A model generated the notes under the pieces. The model did no database searches, was not told where the DNA came from, and saw nothing but the letters and a program-made list of their open reading frames with translations. Position numbers and translations under genes: made by a program. From Haloarcula litorea (GTDB taxonomy: Archaea > Halobacteriota > Halobacteria > Halobacteriales > Haloarculaceae): DNA of 64,000 nucleotides. The DNA is taken from NCBI RefSeq assembly GCF_029338195.1, contig NZ_CP119779.1, positions 3,240,794-3,304,793 on the forward strand, given 5' to 3'. Positions 55,204 to 64,000 of the stretch are shown here, in pieces (the first letter of the stretch is position 1; every line of letters begins with the position of its first letter).

Positions 55204-56109
55204 TCAGCGGTCGCGGCGGGTCGGGCCGTCGCGTCGCTCGGCGTCCCGCCCATCGTCCAGCGGGTCCGGGGGCGTCTCTGCCGGCGCGTCGATGTGCCCC
55301 GGACCCCCGCCGAGGTGGCGGTCGAGGAAGCCGGCGATCCGGGCGTACACGTCGTCGTAGAACGCGCCGTCGAACGGGAGCGTGTGCCCGCCCGGCATCG
55401 GCTCGTAGCGCACCTCGGTCAGCGGGCCGAGCGCGTCGGCCAGCAGCTCCGACTGGCTCGGCGGCACCACGTCGTCGTCCTCGCCGTGGAGCAGCAGCGT
55501 CGGCGGCATCCCCGCGTCGGCCTGCTCGACCGGCGAGGCGAGGTCGTACGCCTCCGGGACCGTCTCGGGGTCGTCGCCGAAGTAGTCCGCCAGGTCGTGG
55601 TCCGGGTCCTCGATCCCGATGGCCCGGAAGTCGTAGACGCCGGAGATGCCGACGACGGCGTCGAGCGCACAGGACGCGCCCGGGAACGCCTCGGGCTCGA
55701 AGGCGGGGTCGTCGGCGGTCGCGGCGGCCAGCGTCACGAGGTTCGCCCCCGCCGAGTGTCCGACCGCGACCACGCGGGCCGGGTCCGCCCCGAACCGGTC
55801 GGCCTCCGTCCGGCACCACTCGACGGCGGCCTTCACGTCGACCAGCGCCGCCGGGAACGTGTGCTCGGGCGCGAGTCGGTACTGCGGTTCGACGACGAGG
55901 TAGCCGTCGCTCGCGAGGTCGATGGCGTGGCGAGCGAACTCGCCCTTGTCGCCGACCGTGAACGCGCCGCCGCGGACGAGGACGGCGACCGGTTTCGGCC
56001 CTCCGGTCCCCTCGCCTTCGTACACGTCCAGGCGGAGCGTCTCGCCGTCGACCTCGCGGAACGGCACGTCCTGCTGGACCGTCACCGTCGTCGCGTCGCT
56101 GGCTGTCAC
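55204..56109 (-). CDS. Alpha/beta hydrolase (esterase/lipase, BD-FAE type)
   Basis: About 301 residues from GTG 56109. A TATA-like GTTTTTACC lies about 27 bp upstream, fitting a leaderless start. The oxyanion region is [16 protein letters not shown] (RGGA in place of HGGG), the nucleophile elbow GHSAG, Asp in [14 protein letters not shown], and His in GGHTLPF. It is cytoplasmic, as no signal peptide is seen. A longer frame from 56184 is possible but overlaps the cdc48 end. The substrate is unknown. Confidence 0.88.
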   Translation of the reverse strand: MTASDATTVTVQQDVPFREVDGETLRLDVYEGEGTGGPKPVAVLVRGGAFTVGDKGEFARHAIDLASDGYLVVEPQYRLAPEHTFPAALVDVKAAVEWCRTEADRFGADPARVVAVGHSAGANLVTLAAATADDPAFEPEAFPGASCALDAVVGISGVYDFRAIGIEDPDHDLADYFGDDPETVPEAYDLASPVEQADAGMPPTLLLHGEDDDVVPPSQSELLADALGPLTEVRYEPMPGGHTLPFDGAFYDDVYARIAGFLDRHLGGGPGHIDAPAETPPDPLDDGRDAERRDGPTRRDR

Positions 56110-56167
56110 GTCTCCGAGTGGGGCCGTCCGAGGTAAAAACGCGTCGGGGCGGGACGCCCGAGAGGCG

Positions 56168-58375
56168 TCAGCCGGACTCGGCACCGACGCTCCCGACGTC
56201 GAGCGCCTCGCGGGTCGCCGCCGACTCGACGGCGGCCTCGACCTCGTCGAGTGCCTGCTCGAAGTGGGCCGTCGTCACCTCGATGTCCGCGACGTCGCTG
56301 CCCTCCTCGACGTGCTCGCGGAGGGCCGCCGCGGCGGCCTCGCGGCAGACGGCCTCGACGTCGGCACCGACGTGGCCGTCGGTCCTGGCCGCGAGATCGT
56401 CGAGGTCCACGTCGTCGGCCAGGGGCTTGTCGCGGGTGTGGACCGCGAAGATCTCGCGGCGGGCCGCCTCGTCCGGCGCGTCGACGTGGACGTGCTGGTC
56501 CAGTCGCCCCGGACGCAGGAGCGCGTCGTCGACGAGGTCCGGCCGGTTGGTCGTCGCGATCACGACGACGTCCTCTAAGTCCTCCAGGCCGTCGAGTTCG
56601 GTCAGGAGCTGGGAGACGACGCGCTCGCCGACGTTGGAGTCAGCGCCGCCACCGGACCGTTCCGCCGCGATGGCGTCGATCTCGTCGAAGAACACCACCG
56701 TCGGTGCGTTCTCCCGGGCCTTGCTGAACACCTCGCGGACGCCCTTCTCGGACTCGCCGACGTACTTGTTCAGCAGTTCCGGCCCCTTCACCGAGATGAA
56801 GTTCGACTGGGCCTCGTTGGCGACGGCCTTCGCCAGCAGCGTCTTCCCGGTACCCGGCGGACCGTGCAACAGTACGCCCTTCGCCGGATCGAGGCCAACG
56901 CGGTCGTAGGCCTCGTCGTGTTCGAGCGGCCACTGGACGGTCTCTCGGAGTCGTTCTTTCGCCTCCTCGAGGCCGCCCACGTCGTCCCAGGTGACGTCGG
57001 GCACCTCGACGAACACCTCTCGCATCGCCGACGGCTCGATGCCCCGCAGGGCTTCCCGGAAGTCGTCGTCGGTCACCTCGATGGCGTCGAGGACGTCGGC
57101 GTCGATCTCGTCGGCCTCGAGGTCGAGGTCAGGCCGGACCCGCCGCAGGGCGTGCATCGCGCCCTCCTTCGCGAGATTCTCGAGATCGGCCCCGACGAAG
57201 CCGTGAGTGTTCTCGGCGTAGGTGCCGAGGTCGACGTCGTCGGCGACCGGCATTCCGCGGGTGTGGATGCGCAGGACCTCCTCGCGGCCGTCCCGGTCCG
57301 GGACGCCGATCTCGATCTCGCGGTCGAACCTGCCCGGGCGACGGAGTGCCGGGTCGACGGCGTCGACGCGGTTGGTCGTCCCGATGACCGTGATCTGTCC
57401 GCGCTCGTCGAGGCCGTCCATCAGCGAGAGGAGCTGGGCGACGACGCGGCGCTCGACGTCGCCGCTGACCTCCTCGCGCTTGGGCGCGATGGAGTCGAGC
57501 TCGTCGACGAAGACGATGGCCGGCTCGTTCTCCTCGGCCTCATCGAAGACCTCGCGGAGCTGCTCCTCGCTCTCGCCGTAGTACTTCGACATGATCTCCG
57601 GCCCGGAGATGGTCGTGAAGTGGGCGTCGATCTCGTTGGCGACGGCGCGGGCGATGAGCGTCTTGCCGGTGCCCGGCGGGCCGTGCAACAGCACGCCCTT
57701 GGGCGGCTCGATGCCCAGCGTCCCGAACAGCTCCGGGTGGCGCATCGGGAGCTCGATCATCTCACGGACCTGTTCGAGTTCGTCGTCGAGGCCGCCGACG
57801 TCCTCGTAGGTGACGCCGGGTACGTCGGCCTCGGACGGCTCGCCGCCCTCGACGTCGACAGTCCCGGTCGGGCCGTCGGCGAGGTCGACGGTCGTGTCGT
57901 CCCCGACGACGACGGGCCCGGACGGACGCGTCTCCACGACGCGGACCGGGACCCGGCGGCTGGACCGGCCCGCGACCAACCCCCCGAACGGGAGGGCGAC
58001 CGTCTGCCCCGCCGTCACCGCCTGGTCGGCCAGTTCCTCGCGGACGTGCGGACCGATGTCGCCCCGGACGCTGAACTGCTCGGGGAGCGCCAGCGTGACG
58101 CGCTCGGCCGGTTCGACGGACGCCGGTTCTGCCGTCACCCGGTCGTCGACGCTGACGCCGGCGGCCTGGCGGAGCTGGCCGTCGACGCGGACGTAGCCGC
58201 GCCCGGCGTCGCCGCGGTCGGACGGCCAGACGCGAGCGACGGCCGACCCGTCGCGGCCCGCGAGGCGGACGAAGTCGCCGCTGGTGAGCGAGCTGTCCTC
58301 CAAGACCTGCCGGTCGACGACCGCCATCCCACTGCCCGGCTCTCGGTTCTTGAGTGGCTTGACGGTCAGCTCCAT
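56168..58375 (-). CDS. cdc48: Cdc48/VCP-type AAA ATPase
   Basis: 735 residues from ATG 58375 ([22 protein letters not shown]), the normal size. An N-domain (double-psi barrel) is followed by two AAA modules, each with Walker A GPPGTGKT (about 230 and 505) and Walker B FVDELDS or FFDEIDA. The sensor motif ATTNRPD and arginine-finger [13 protein letters not shown] are intact. It unfolds proteins for the proteasome. It lies directly downstream of hsp20, suggesting shared stress control. Confidence 0.95.
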   Translation of the reverse strand: MELTVKPLKNREPGSGMAVVDRQVLEDSSLTSGDFVRLAGRDGSAVARVWPSDRGDAGRGYVRVDGQLRQAAGVSVDDRVTAEPASVEPAERVTLALPEQFSVRGDIGPHVREELADQAVTAGQTVALPFGGLVAGRSSRRVPVRVVETRPSGPVVVGDDTTVDLADGPTGTVDVEGGEPSEADVPGVTYEDVGGLDDELEQVREMIELPMRHPELFGTLGIEPPKGVLLHGPPGTGKTLIARAVANEIDAHFTTISGPEIMSKYYGESEEQLREVFDEAEENEPAIVFVDELDSIAPKREEVSGDVERRVVAQLLSLMDGLDERGQITVIGTTNRVDAVDPALRRPGRFDREIEIGVPDRDGREEVLRIHTRGMPVADDVDLGTYAENTHGFVGADLENLAKEGAMHALRRVRPDLDLEADEIDADVLDAIEVTDDDFREALRGIEPSAMREVFVEVPDVTWDDVGGLEEAKERLRETVQWPLEHDEAYDRVGLDPAKGVLLHGPPGTGKTLLAKAVANEAQSNFISVKGPELLNKYVGESEKGVREVFSKARENAPTVVFFDEIDAIAAERSGGGADSNVGERVVSQLLTELDGLEDLEDVVVIATTNRPDLVDDALLRPGRLDQHVHVDAPDEAARREIFAVHTRDKPLADDVDLDDLAARTDGHVGADVEAVCREAAAAALREHVEEGSDVADIEVTTAHFEQALDEVEAAVESAATREALDVGSVGAESG

Positions 58376-58428
58376 CGTTCTGCTGGAAAAGAGGCGGTCG
58401 GCGAGCGGTGCGAGCCGACGGACCCTCG

Positions 58429-58800
58429 TCAGCCCTGGACTTCGATCTCCTTGCCGCGAGCGGTGGCACCCCTCTCGACGGGGAGACGGATCTCGAGGAT
58501 GCCGTTCGTGTAGCTCGCGGCGATGGCCTCGTCGTCGACGCGTTTCGGGAACCGGAAGCGACGGTGGTAGGTCCGCCGCTGGCTCCGCTGTTCGTCGCGT
58601 CGCTCGGCGGCGATGTTCAGGACGCCGTCGTCCCACGAGACGTCGATGTCCTCGACGTCGAACCCCGGCATCTCGACGCTGAGGACGAACTCGTCGTCCT
58701 CCTCGTACAGTTCGTAGTCGTCGCTGCCTGTTTCGAAGAGCCGGTTCGGCAGGTCGAGACTCCGCATCCACGAGCTGGGGGTGTTCGTGGGCAGAGCCAT
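58429..58800 (-). CDS. hsp20: Small heat-shock protein Hsp20
   Basis: 123 residues. The alpha-crystallin domain has [27 protein letters not shown] and ends with the GILEIRLPV strand (I-x-I/V-type motif of the fold), with a short tail. The start ATG 58800 ([11 protein letters not shown]) fits, and upstream in-frame codons give an unconserved extension. It binds unfolding proteins. It has an AT-rich promoter typical of haloarchaeal heat-shock genes. Confidence 0.9.
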   Translation of the reverse strand: MALPTNTPSSWMRSLDLPNRLFETGSDDYELYEEDDEFVLSVEMPGFDVEDIDVSWDDGVLNIAAERRDEQRSQRRTYHRRFRFPKRVDDEAIAASYTNGILEIRLPVERGATARGKEIEVQG

Positions 58801-58842
58801 AGTGGTCACCTCGACTCCATCCGACACTAGTCCGGCGGTTCG

Positions 58843-58855
58843 TAAAAAATATTTC
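58843..58855 (-). promoter_or_regulatory. AT-rich promoter of hsp20
   Basis: AAATATTTTTTAC in the minus sense, about 45 bp before the ATG. This AT-only block stands out in GC-rich DNA and carries a TATA element. A GAGGTGA ribosome-binding site lies 6 bp before the ATG. Confidence 0.55.
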
Positions 58856-58904
58856 TGATCTTGTAAGTTCGTCACAGACTGCCAGCCCACACGGGGACGG
58901 CGCG

Positions 58905-60636
58905 TCAGGGGTGGGCGAAGTACGCCACCGACTCGCCGTCGGGGTCGACCTCGTCGACGCGGGCGAACCCGATGCGCTCGAACTGGAGCGTGTCGTCGGC
59001 CGTGTAGTCCAGCAGGCCGGGCTCGGCGACGCCGGTCACGTCGCCGTCCATCGTCCGCAGTCGGAGTTCGGGGCCGTCCGCCGGTGCCCAGTGGATCACG
59101 TCGACGCCCTCCTCCCGGACCGCGGTGATGTCGTCGCCGACGTACTCGAAGGCGTCCCGAGTGTGGCGCACGCAGCCGAAGCCCTTCAGCCAGACCCGCT
59201 CGCCGTGGCCCGGCAGGTCGTCGCCCTCGACGGCGACGGCCCCGGTCACGGGGATCTCCCGCCGGCCGCGGTCCTCGTGGTCGGGGTGGACGGGCGGCTC
59301 GCCGGCCCCGGGGCCGCCGACGACCTGCCGCTCGACGAGGCCGCCGTGCTCGTCGCCGTCCCGGACGAAGAAGGCCCGGTCGGACTCGTCGTCGATCAGG
59401 TCGCGGTTGTTGGCGTACACCGACGACATCGCGAGGTCGACGTTTGAGGTGGAGGTCCCGAGTTCGACCATCGCGTCGACCAGCGCCGCGCCGCGGATGC
59501 CCCGCCGCCGGAGGCTGGCGACCGTCGGCGCGCGCGGGTCGTCCCAGCCGTCGAGGTCGCCCTCGGCGATCAGTTCGGCGATGCTGGAGGTCGACATCGG
59601 CACGTCGTACTCGTCGACCTGGACGTGGCCCCAGTGGATCACCTCGGGGTAGTCCCAGCCGAAGTAGTCGTAGACGAACCCCTGGCGTTTCGCGGAGTCC
59701 TGCAGGTCGATGCCGCGGATGATGTGAGTGACCCCGAGCAGGTGGTCGTCGATCCCGCTCTGGAAGTCGAGCATCGGCCAGCAGCGGTAGTCGGCCGCCT
59801 CCTCGCGGGGTGGGGCGTGTCGATCATCCGGAACGCGACGAAGTCACGCAGCGCGGGGTTCTTGTGGGTGATGTCGGTCCGGACCCGCAGGACCATCTCG
59901 CCGCTGTCGTACTCGCCGTCGACCATCGCCGCGAACTCCTCGCGGACCGTCTCGACGTCCTTGTCCCGGTGCGGGCAGGCCTCGCCGCTGTTCTTCAGGT
60001 CGGAGAACTCCCCCTGCGGACACGAGCAGGTGTAGGCCCCTCCGAGGTCGATCAGGTCGCGGGCGTGCTCGTAGTAGGTCTCGACGCGGTCGCTGGCTTT
60101 CACCACGTCGTCCGGTTCGAAGCCGAGGTAGTCGATGGCGTCGAGGATACGGTCGTAGGCGTCGAGGTCCGGGCGCTTGGTCTCGGGGTCGGTGTCGTCG
60201 AACCGGCAGACGAACTCGCCGTCGTACCGCTCCTTGTAGGTCCCGATGACCGCGGCCATCCGCGCGTGGCCGATGTGCCACGGGCCGTTCGGGTTCGGGG
60301 CGACCCGCATCCGGACGGTGTCGTAGTCCTCGGCGTTCGGGAGGTCCGGTAGCGGGTGGTCCTCGCCCTCGTCCTCGGCCTCCAGTTCGTCGAGCTTCTC
60401 GGGGCGAGTTCGGCCAGCCGCTCCCGTCGCTCCTCGGCGTCCATCCCGTTGACACGGTCGACGACCGGGCCGGCGATCGCGGGGATCTCGTCGCCGTGCT
60501 CGCGGAACTCGGGGTGCTCGCCCATCAGCGGCCCCATGATAGCCCCGACCTGTGCCTCGCTGTCGTGTTTCACCGCGTTGAGGAGGGCGTTGACCTCGAC
60601 GGCCTCCTCGATGCGGCCTCGCAGCTCGTCGTCCAT
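58905..60636 (-). pseudogene. gltX: Glutamyl-tRNA synthetase (archaeal type), two frameshifts in this sequence
   Basis: Three frames are needed. The start MDDELRGRIEEAVEVNALL runs to LAEL; the middle RMRVAPNPNGPWHIGHARM (class I HIGH) runs to RMIDTPHP; the rest from AMLDFQSGIDDHLLGVTH continues to the stop. A G is missing near 60400 (CCCCGAG for CCCCGGAG) and a C near 59810 (CACCCCGCG for CACCCCCGCG). Corrected length is 577 residues. The KMSKS counterpart reads MSTSS. Archaeal GluRS often charges both tRNA-Glu and tRNA-Gln. The gene is essential, so the breaks are almost surely sequence errors. Confidence 0.9.
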
Positions 60637-60680
60637 GGTCGGACTCTGCGCGGGCGTCCCCAAAACGGCGTCGGGTCGCC

Positions 60681-61594
60681 TCAGACGTCGAGGTGGTCGG
60701 CGACCCGTTCGAGCGCCGCCAGTCCCGTCACCTCGCCGTGCTCGTCCGGGACCGTCCAGCAGTCGAGGGCGGGCAACGACTCCCGGAGGTCCGCGAGCGC
60801 CGCGCGCTGGCTCTCCGTCTCGCCCGGCACCGCTCGCAGTCGCCGGGGTCCTCGACGACCCTGTTGACGACGAGCGTCGTCACCGGGACCTCGAACTCCC
60901 GCAACCGGGCGACCAGCTCGCTCTCCGCGGGCGGCCATCGTCTCGGGGATCGCGACGACGCGGAACTCGGTCCGCTGGGGGTCCCGCAGGCCTCGCCGAC
61001 CGTGCGCCAGCCGGTCGCGCATCTCGACGAACGTCCCGTCGCCGTCGTCGTCGCGCGCCCAGCGGGCCGCAGCATCGTCCGCGTGGTGTCGACCTTCCGG
61101 CGGACCTGTTCGCGGAGGTCGGCCGCCGTCGCCAGCCCGCGCTCCATCACCGAGGGGAGGTCGAGCAGGCGGAGCGTGCCCCGTCGGCGCGGTGTCGAAC
61201 ACCACGCGGTCCCAGCGGTCGTCGTCGACGTGGGTGGCGAGAGCGTCCAGCGCCGCCAGCTCGTCGCTGCCGGGCAGGACGCACGAGGAGAACAGCGCCG
61301 CCACCTCGTCGGCGTCGAGGCGGATGCCCGCCGACTCGAACTCGTCGGCCAGCGCCTCGAACAGCGCGCGGTACCGCTCGTTGCCGGCCTCGGGGTCGAC
61401 TTCGACGGCCCACAGCCCGTCGGTGATCTCCGTCGGGTCGCTCCCGACGGGCGTCTCGACCGCGTCGGAGAGGGAGTGTGCCGGGTCCGTGGAGACGACC
61501 AGCGTCTCGTGGCCCCGGTCGGCGAGGGTCAGCCCGGTCGCCGTCGCGACGGTCGTCTTCCCGACCCCGCCTTTCCCGCCGTAGACCGAGTCAC
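60681..61594 (-). pseudogene. ArsA/Get3-family ATPase with several frameshifts
   Basis: The P-loop YGGKGGVGKTTVA, SDPAHSL-like STDPAHSLSDA and VVFDTAPTGH identify an ArsA/Get3 protein of about 300 residues. The frame changes near 61590 (start), 61177, 61070, 60928 and 60836. At 60836 a 10-base stretch between direct repeats seems lost. The end ALDCWTVPDEHGEVTGLAALERVADHLDV is intact. Such ATPases insert tail-anchored proteins or drive arsenite export. With so many breaks in 900 bases next to intact neighbours, local sequence quality is the likelier cause. Confidence 0.78.
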
Positions 61595-61675
61595 GACCGT
61601 CCGTTCGTGCCGAACAGTCTTGAATCCGCCGCGGAGCGGCGGCTCGTCGGTCCGCGGACGACGGAGCCGGGCGGC

Positions 61676-62713
61676 TCAGTACTCCCGCTCGACCAGGTAG
61701 TCCGCGATGCCCGACAGCAGGTCGCGGGCCTCGTTGTCCGGGAGCACTTCGAGGTTCTCCTTCCCGCTCCGGACCAGGTCCTGTGCCCGGTCCTGGGCGT
61801 ACTCGATCGAGCCCGCCTCGCGCAGGCGCTGGACGGCCTCGTCGATCTCGGCCTCGGTGACCGCCTCGACGGAGGTCGTATCGACCAGGTTCTCGACGTC
61901 GACGCCCTGCTGACGGGCGTGTAACGTCACGAGCGTCTGCTTGTTCTCGACGAGGTCCGACCCGCGCTGCTTGCCCAGTTTCTCGGAGGGGGTGGTCAGG
62001 TCCAGCAGGTCGTCCTGGATCTGGAAGGCGCGGCCCACGTCGAGCCCGTGGTTGTACAGCGCCTCGACGGTCTCCGCGTCGGCCCCGAGCAGCGTCGCCG
62101 GGATGGCCGCCGCGGCACCGTACAGCACCGCCGTCTTGAGCTCGACCATCTCCAGGTACTCGTCGGGCGTGACGGCGTCCCGCTGCTCGAACTCGATGTC
62201 CAGCGACTGCCCCTCGCAGATGCGGGTGCAAGTGGTGGCGAGTCGCTCGTTCGCGGCGACGGTCCGCTCGGGGGCCGCCCCCGTCGACAGCAGGAACTCG
62301 AAGGCCTTCGCGTACAGCGTGTCGCCGGCCAGGATGGCCGTCGAGAGGTCGTACTCCTCGTGGACCGCGGGGACGCCGCGACGGAGGGCGTCGTCGTCCA
62401 TGATGTCGTCGTGGATGAGGGTGAACGTCTGGATGACCTCGATGGCGACGGCCGCCGACATCACGTCGGCGCGCCCGCCGTCCAGCGTCGGGAACTCCCG
62501 GTAGTCCGCGGACAGCGGGTCGACGTCGAGCAGTGCCTCGGCGACGAGCAACAGCACGGTCGGGCGGAGCCGCTTCCCGCCGGCGTCCAGCAGGTACCGA
62601 GTCGCCTCGTAGAGTCCCTCGGGTCGCGTGACCGGCAGTTCCTCCGGGATGGCCTCGTTGACACGCTCCCGCCGTGCGAGGATGGCGTCCTCGACCTGCT
62701 GTTGACCCGACAT
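61676..62713 (-). CDS. idsA: Polyprenyl diphosphate synthase
   Basis: 345 residues. The first aspartate-rich motif DDIMDDD is at 102-108, the second FQIQDDLLD near 240, and GGKRLRP near 45 binds substrate. Bulky residues before the first motif (FTLIHDD) suggest a C15-C20 product, which archaea need for membrane lipids (geranylgeranyl diphosphate). It is placed 4 bp after the RNase J stop, so they are co-transcribed, a pairing common in haloarchaea. Confidence 0.93.
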   Translation of the reverse strand: MSGQQQVEDAILARRERVNEAIPEELPVTRPEGLYEATRYLLDAGGKRLRPTVLLLVAEALLDVDPLSADYREFPTLDGGRADVMSAAVAIEVIQTFTLIHDDIMDDDALRRGVPAVHEEYDLSTAILAGDTLYAKAFEFLLSTGAAPERTVAANERLATTCTRICEGQSLDIEFEQRDAVTPDEYLEMVELKTAVLYGAAAAIPATLLGADAETVEALYNHGLDVGRAFQIQDDLLDLTTPSEKLGKQRGSDLVENKQTLVTLHARQQGVDVENLVDTTSVEAVTEAEIDEAVQRLREAGSIEYAQDRAQDLVRSGKENLEVLPDNEARDLLSGIADYLVEREY

Positions 62714-62717
62714 ATGG

Positions 62718-64000
62718 TTACTCTGTGAGCTGGATCATGTTGCCGTTGCGCGTCACGTGGAGGTCACGGCCGACCTTGTAGCCCATATCCTCGGCGAGGT
62801 CCACGTACGGGGCGAACCCTTTCAGGCTCTGGTGGGCCGGGATGACGTGCTGGGGCTGGAGCGTGTCCAGCATCTCGTAGTGGCCCTCCTCGCGGAGGTG
62901 TCCGGAGACGTGGATGTCGTCGTAGATGCGCGCGCCCTGCATCCCCAGGAGCTTCTCGGACTGGTAGCGCTGGCCCTCGTTGGTCGGCTCCGGGATGACC
63001 CGGGCCGAGAACAGCACCTTGTCGCCGTCCGACAGCTCGTAGGGCGTCTCGCCGCGGCCCATCCGGGTGAGCATCGCGCGCGGTTCGCCCTGGTGGCCGG
63101 TGACGATGGGCAGGAAGTTCTCCTTGCCCTCGTTCATGATGCGCTTGAACGTCCGGTCGACGGACTTGCGGTGGCCGTACATCCCCAGATCCTCCGGGAA
63201 GTCGACGAAGTCCAGTCGTTCGGCGGTGCCGGAGTACTTCTCCATCGAGCGTCCCAGCAGGACCGGCTGCCGGCCCATGTCCTTCGCGAACTCGACGAGG
63301 CTCTTCACGCGGGCGATGTGCGAGGAGAACGTCGTCGCGACGATCCCGCCGTCGTAGTCCTCGATGCTCGTCATCACGTCCCTGAGGTGGCGGCGAGCGA
63401 CGGACTCGGAGGGCGTGCGGCCCTTCTTGCCCGCGTTCGTACAGTCCTCGATGTAACAGAGGACGCCGTTGCCCTCGCGGGCGATCTCGGCGAACCGGTC
63501 CATGTCGATGGGGTCGCCGATGACCGGCGTGTGGTCCATCCGCTTGTCCAGCCCGTAGACGACCGACCCCTCCGGAGTGTGGAGGACGGGGTTGATGGCG
63601 TCGATGATGGAGTGGGTGACGTTGACGAACTCGAGTTCGTTGCGCTCGCCGATGGACATCGTCTCGCCGGCCTCCATCTTCACGAGGTCGTTCTGGACGC
63701 CGAACTTCTCCTCGCCCTTGATCTGCTGTTTGACCAGTTCGATGGTAAAGGGCGTCGCGACGATGGGCGCGTCGTACCGGTGGGCCAGCTTCGAGATGGC
63801 ACCGATGTGGTCGAGGTGGCCGTGCGTGGGCACGATGGCCTTCACGTCACCTTCGAGGTCGGACATCACCCGGTCGTCCGGGATGGCACCCATATCGATG
63901 AGGTCGAGCGAGTGCATCCGCTCGGTCTCGACGTTGTCGTGGATCAGTACCTTCGAGAGGTTGAGGCCCATGTCGAAGATGACGACGTCATCTCCGGCAC
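62718..64000 (-). CDS. rnj: Ribonuclease J (5' end cut off by window edge)
   Basis: The frame continues to base 64000; the sequence ahead of the first internal Met reads AGDDVVIFD, a normal early part of RNase J. The metallo-beta-lactamase motif THGHLDH is present, followed by HSIIDA, DCTNAG and the beta-CASP region [10 protein letters not shown] ... VTGHQGEP. The C-terminal HxSGH ([13 protein letters not shown]) and VIPAH motifs complete the site. It degrades RNA from the 5' end. It lies upstream of idsA in one operon. Confidence 0.93.
   Translation of the reverse strand, partial: AGDDVVIFDMGLNLSKVLIHDNVETERMHSLDLIDMGAIPDDRVMSDLEGDVKAIVPTHGHLDHIGAISKLAHRYDAPIVATPFTIELVKQQIKGEEKFGVQNDLVKMEAGETMSIGERNELEFVNVTHSIIDAINPVLHTPEGSVVYGLDKRMDHTPVIGDPIDMDRFAEIAREGNGVLCYIEDCTNAGKKGRTPSESVARRHLRDVMTSIEDYDGGIVATTFSSHIARVKSLVEFAKDMGRQPVLLGRSMEKYSGTAERLDFVDFPEDLGMYGHRKSVDRTFKRIMNEGKENFLPIVTGHQGEPRAMLTRMGRGETPYELSDGDKVLFSARVIPEPTNEGQRYQSEKLLGMQGARIYDDIHVSGHLREEGHYEMLDTLQPQHVIPAHQSLKGFAPYVDLAEDMGYKVGRDLHVTRNGNMIQLTE

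Overview
The window is chromosomal DNA of a halophilic archaeon (class Halobacteria). It is GC-rich, the predicted proteins are strongly acidic, and archaeal gene sets sit in recognisable order: P-stalk ribosomal proteins L11/L1/L10/L12, the L7Ae-S28e-L24e-Ndk cluster, Drg, DphB, Trm5, TmcA, Cdc48, an archaeal GluRS, IdsA and RNase J. A surface glycoprotein with a PGF-CTERM tail and its archaeosortase ArtA also point to haloarchaea. The genus cannot be fixed from the sequence alone.

Layout. 1-1220: small haloarchaeal conserved genes. 1331-2876: a tRNA-Arg followed by a compact nucleotidyltransferase/HEPN gene pair. The pair is bracketed by a 14-bp copy of the tRNA 3' end and looks like a tiny tRNA-targeted insertion. 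3009-10677: Cu-type P-ATPase, CysS, CorA, a lipoprotein and a TctA-like permease. 10812-14180: ribosomal stalk genes, with a divergent universal stress gene between L11 and L1. 14317-16308: Drg and neighbours. 16409-21000: surface-layer module, consisting of tandem promoters, an upstream ORF, the S-layer glycoprotein and ArtA. 21011-24778: diphthamide and tRNA modification genes and a DASS transporter. 24855-30184: a branched-chain amino-acid type ABC operon ending in a universal stress gene. 30313-32781: tRNA-Thr with a tRNA-end fragment, then a coupled membrane pair ending in an HTTM-DCC fusion. 32898-35475: zinc protein, alcohol dehydrogenase, cytochrome oxidase subunit III. 35644-42544: an oligopeptide ABC system with both ATPases fused in one chain. 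42548-44720: membrane protein, YihY, MsrB, glutaredoxin. 44780-46400: ribosomal cluster with a box C/D (kink-turn)-like leader in front of the L7Ae gene. 46491-50531: TmcA, DUF456, GNAT. 50538-55154: ETF/FixCX electron-transfer operon plus ferredoxin. 55204-58800: esterase, Cdc48, Hsp20. 58905-64000: GluRS, ArsA-type ATPase, IdsA, RNase J.

The genes form several working units. ArtA is expected to process the S-layer protein encoded just upstream. LivJHMGF and the dipeptide system import amino acids and peptides. EtfAB passes electrons to FixCX and on to quinone. L7Ae, L1 and the NTase each show nearby cis elements that suggest autoregulation.

A caution on sequence quality. ndk, tmcA, the GNAT gene, gltX (twice), arsA (several times) and the dppB/dppC junction all carry small indels, often in G or C runs. 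This pattern is more like residual sequence error than gene decay. The strongest leads are the tRNA-bounded NTase/HEPN unit with its triple TTGCNNAAT operator, the structured L7Ae leader, and the S-layer/ArtA module with shared promoter boxes.
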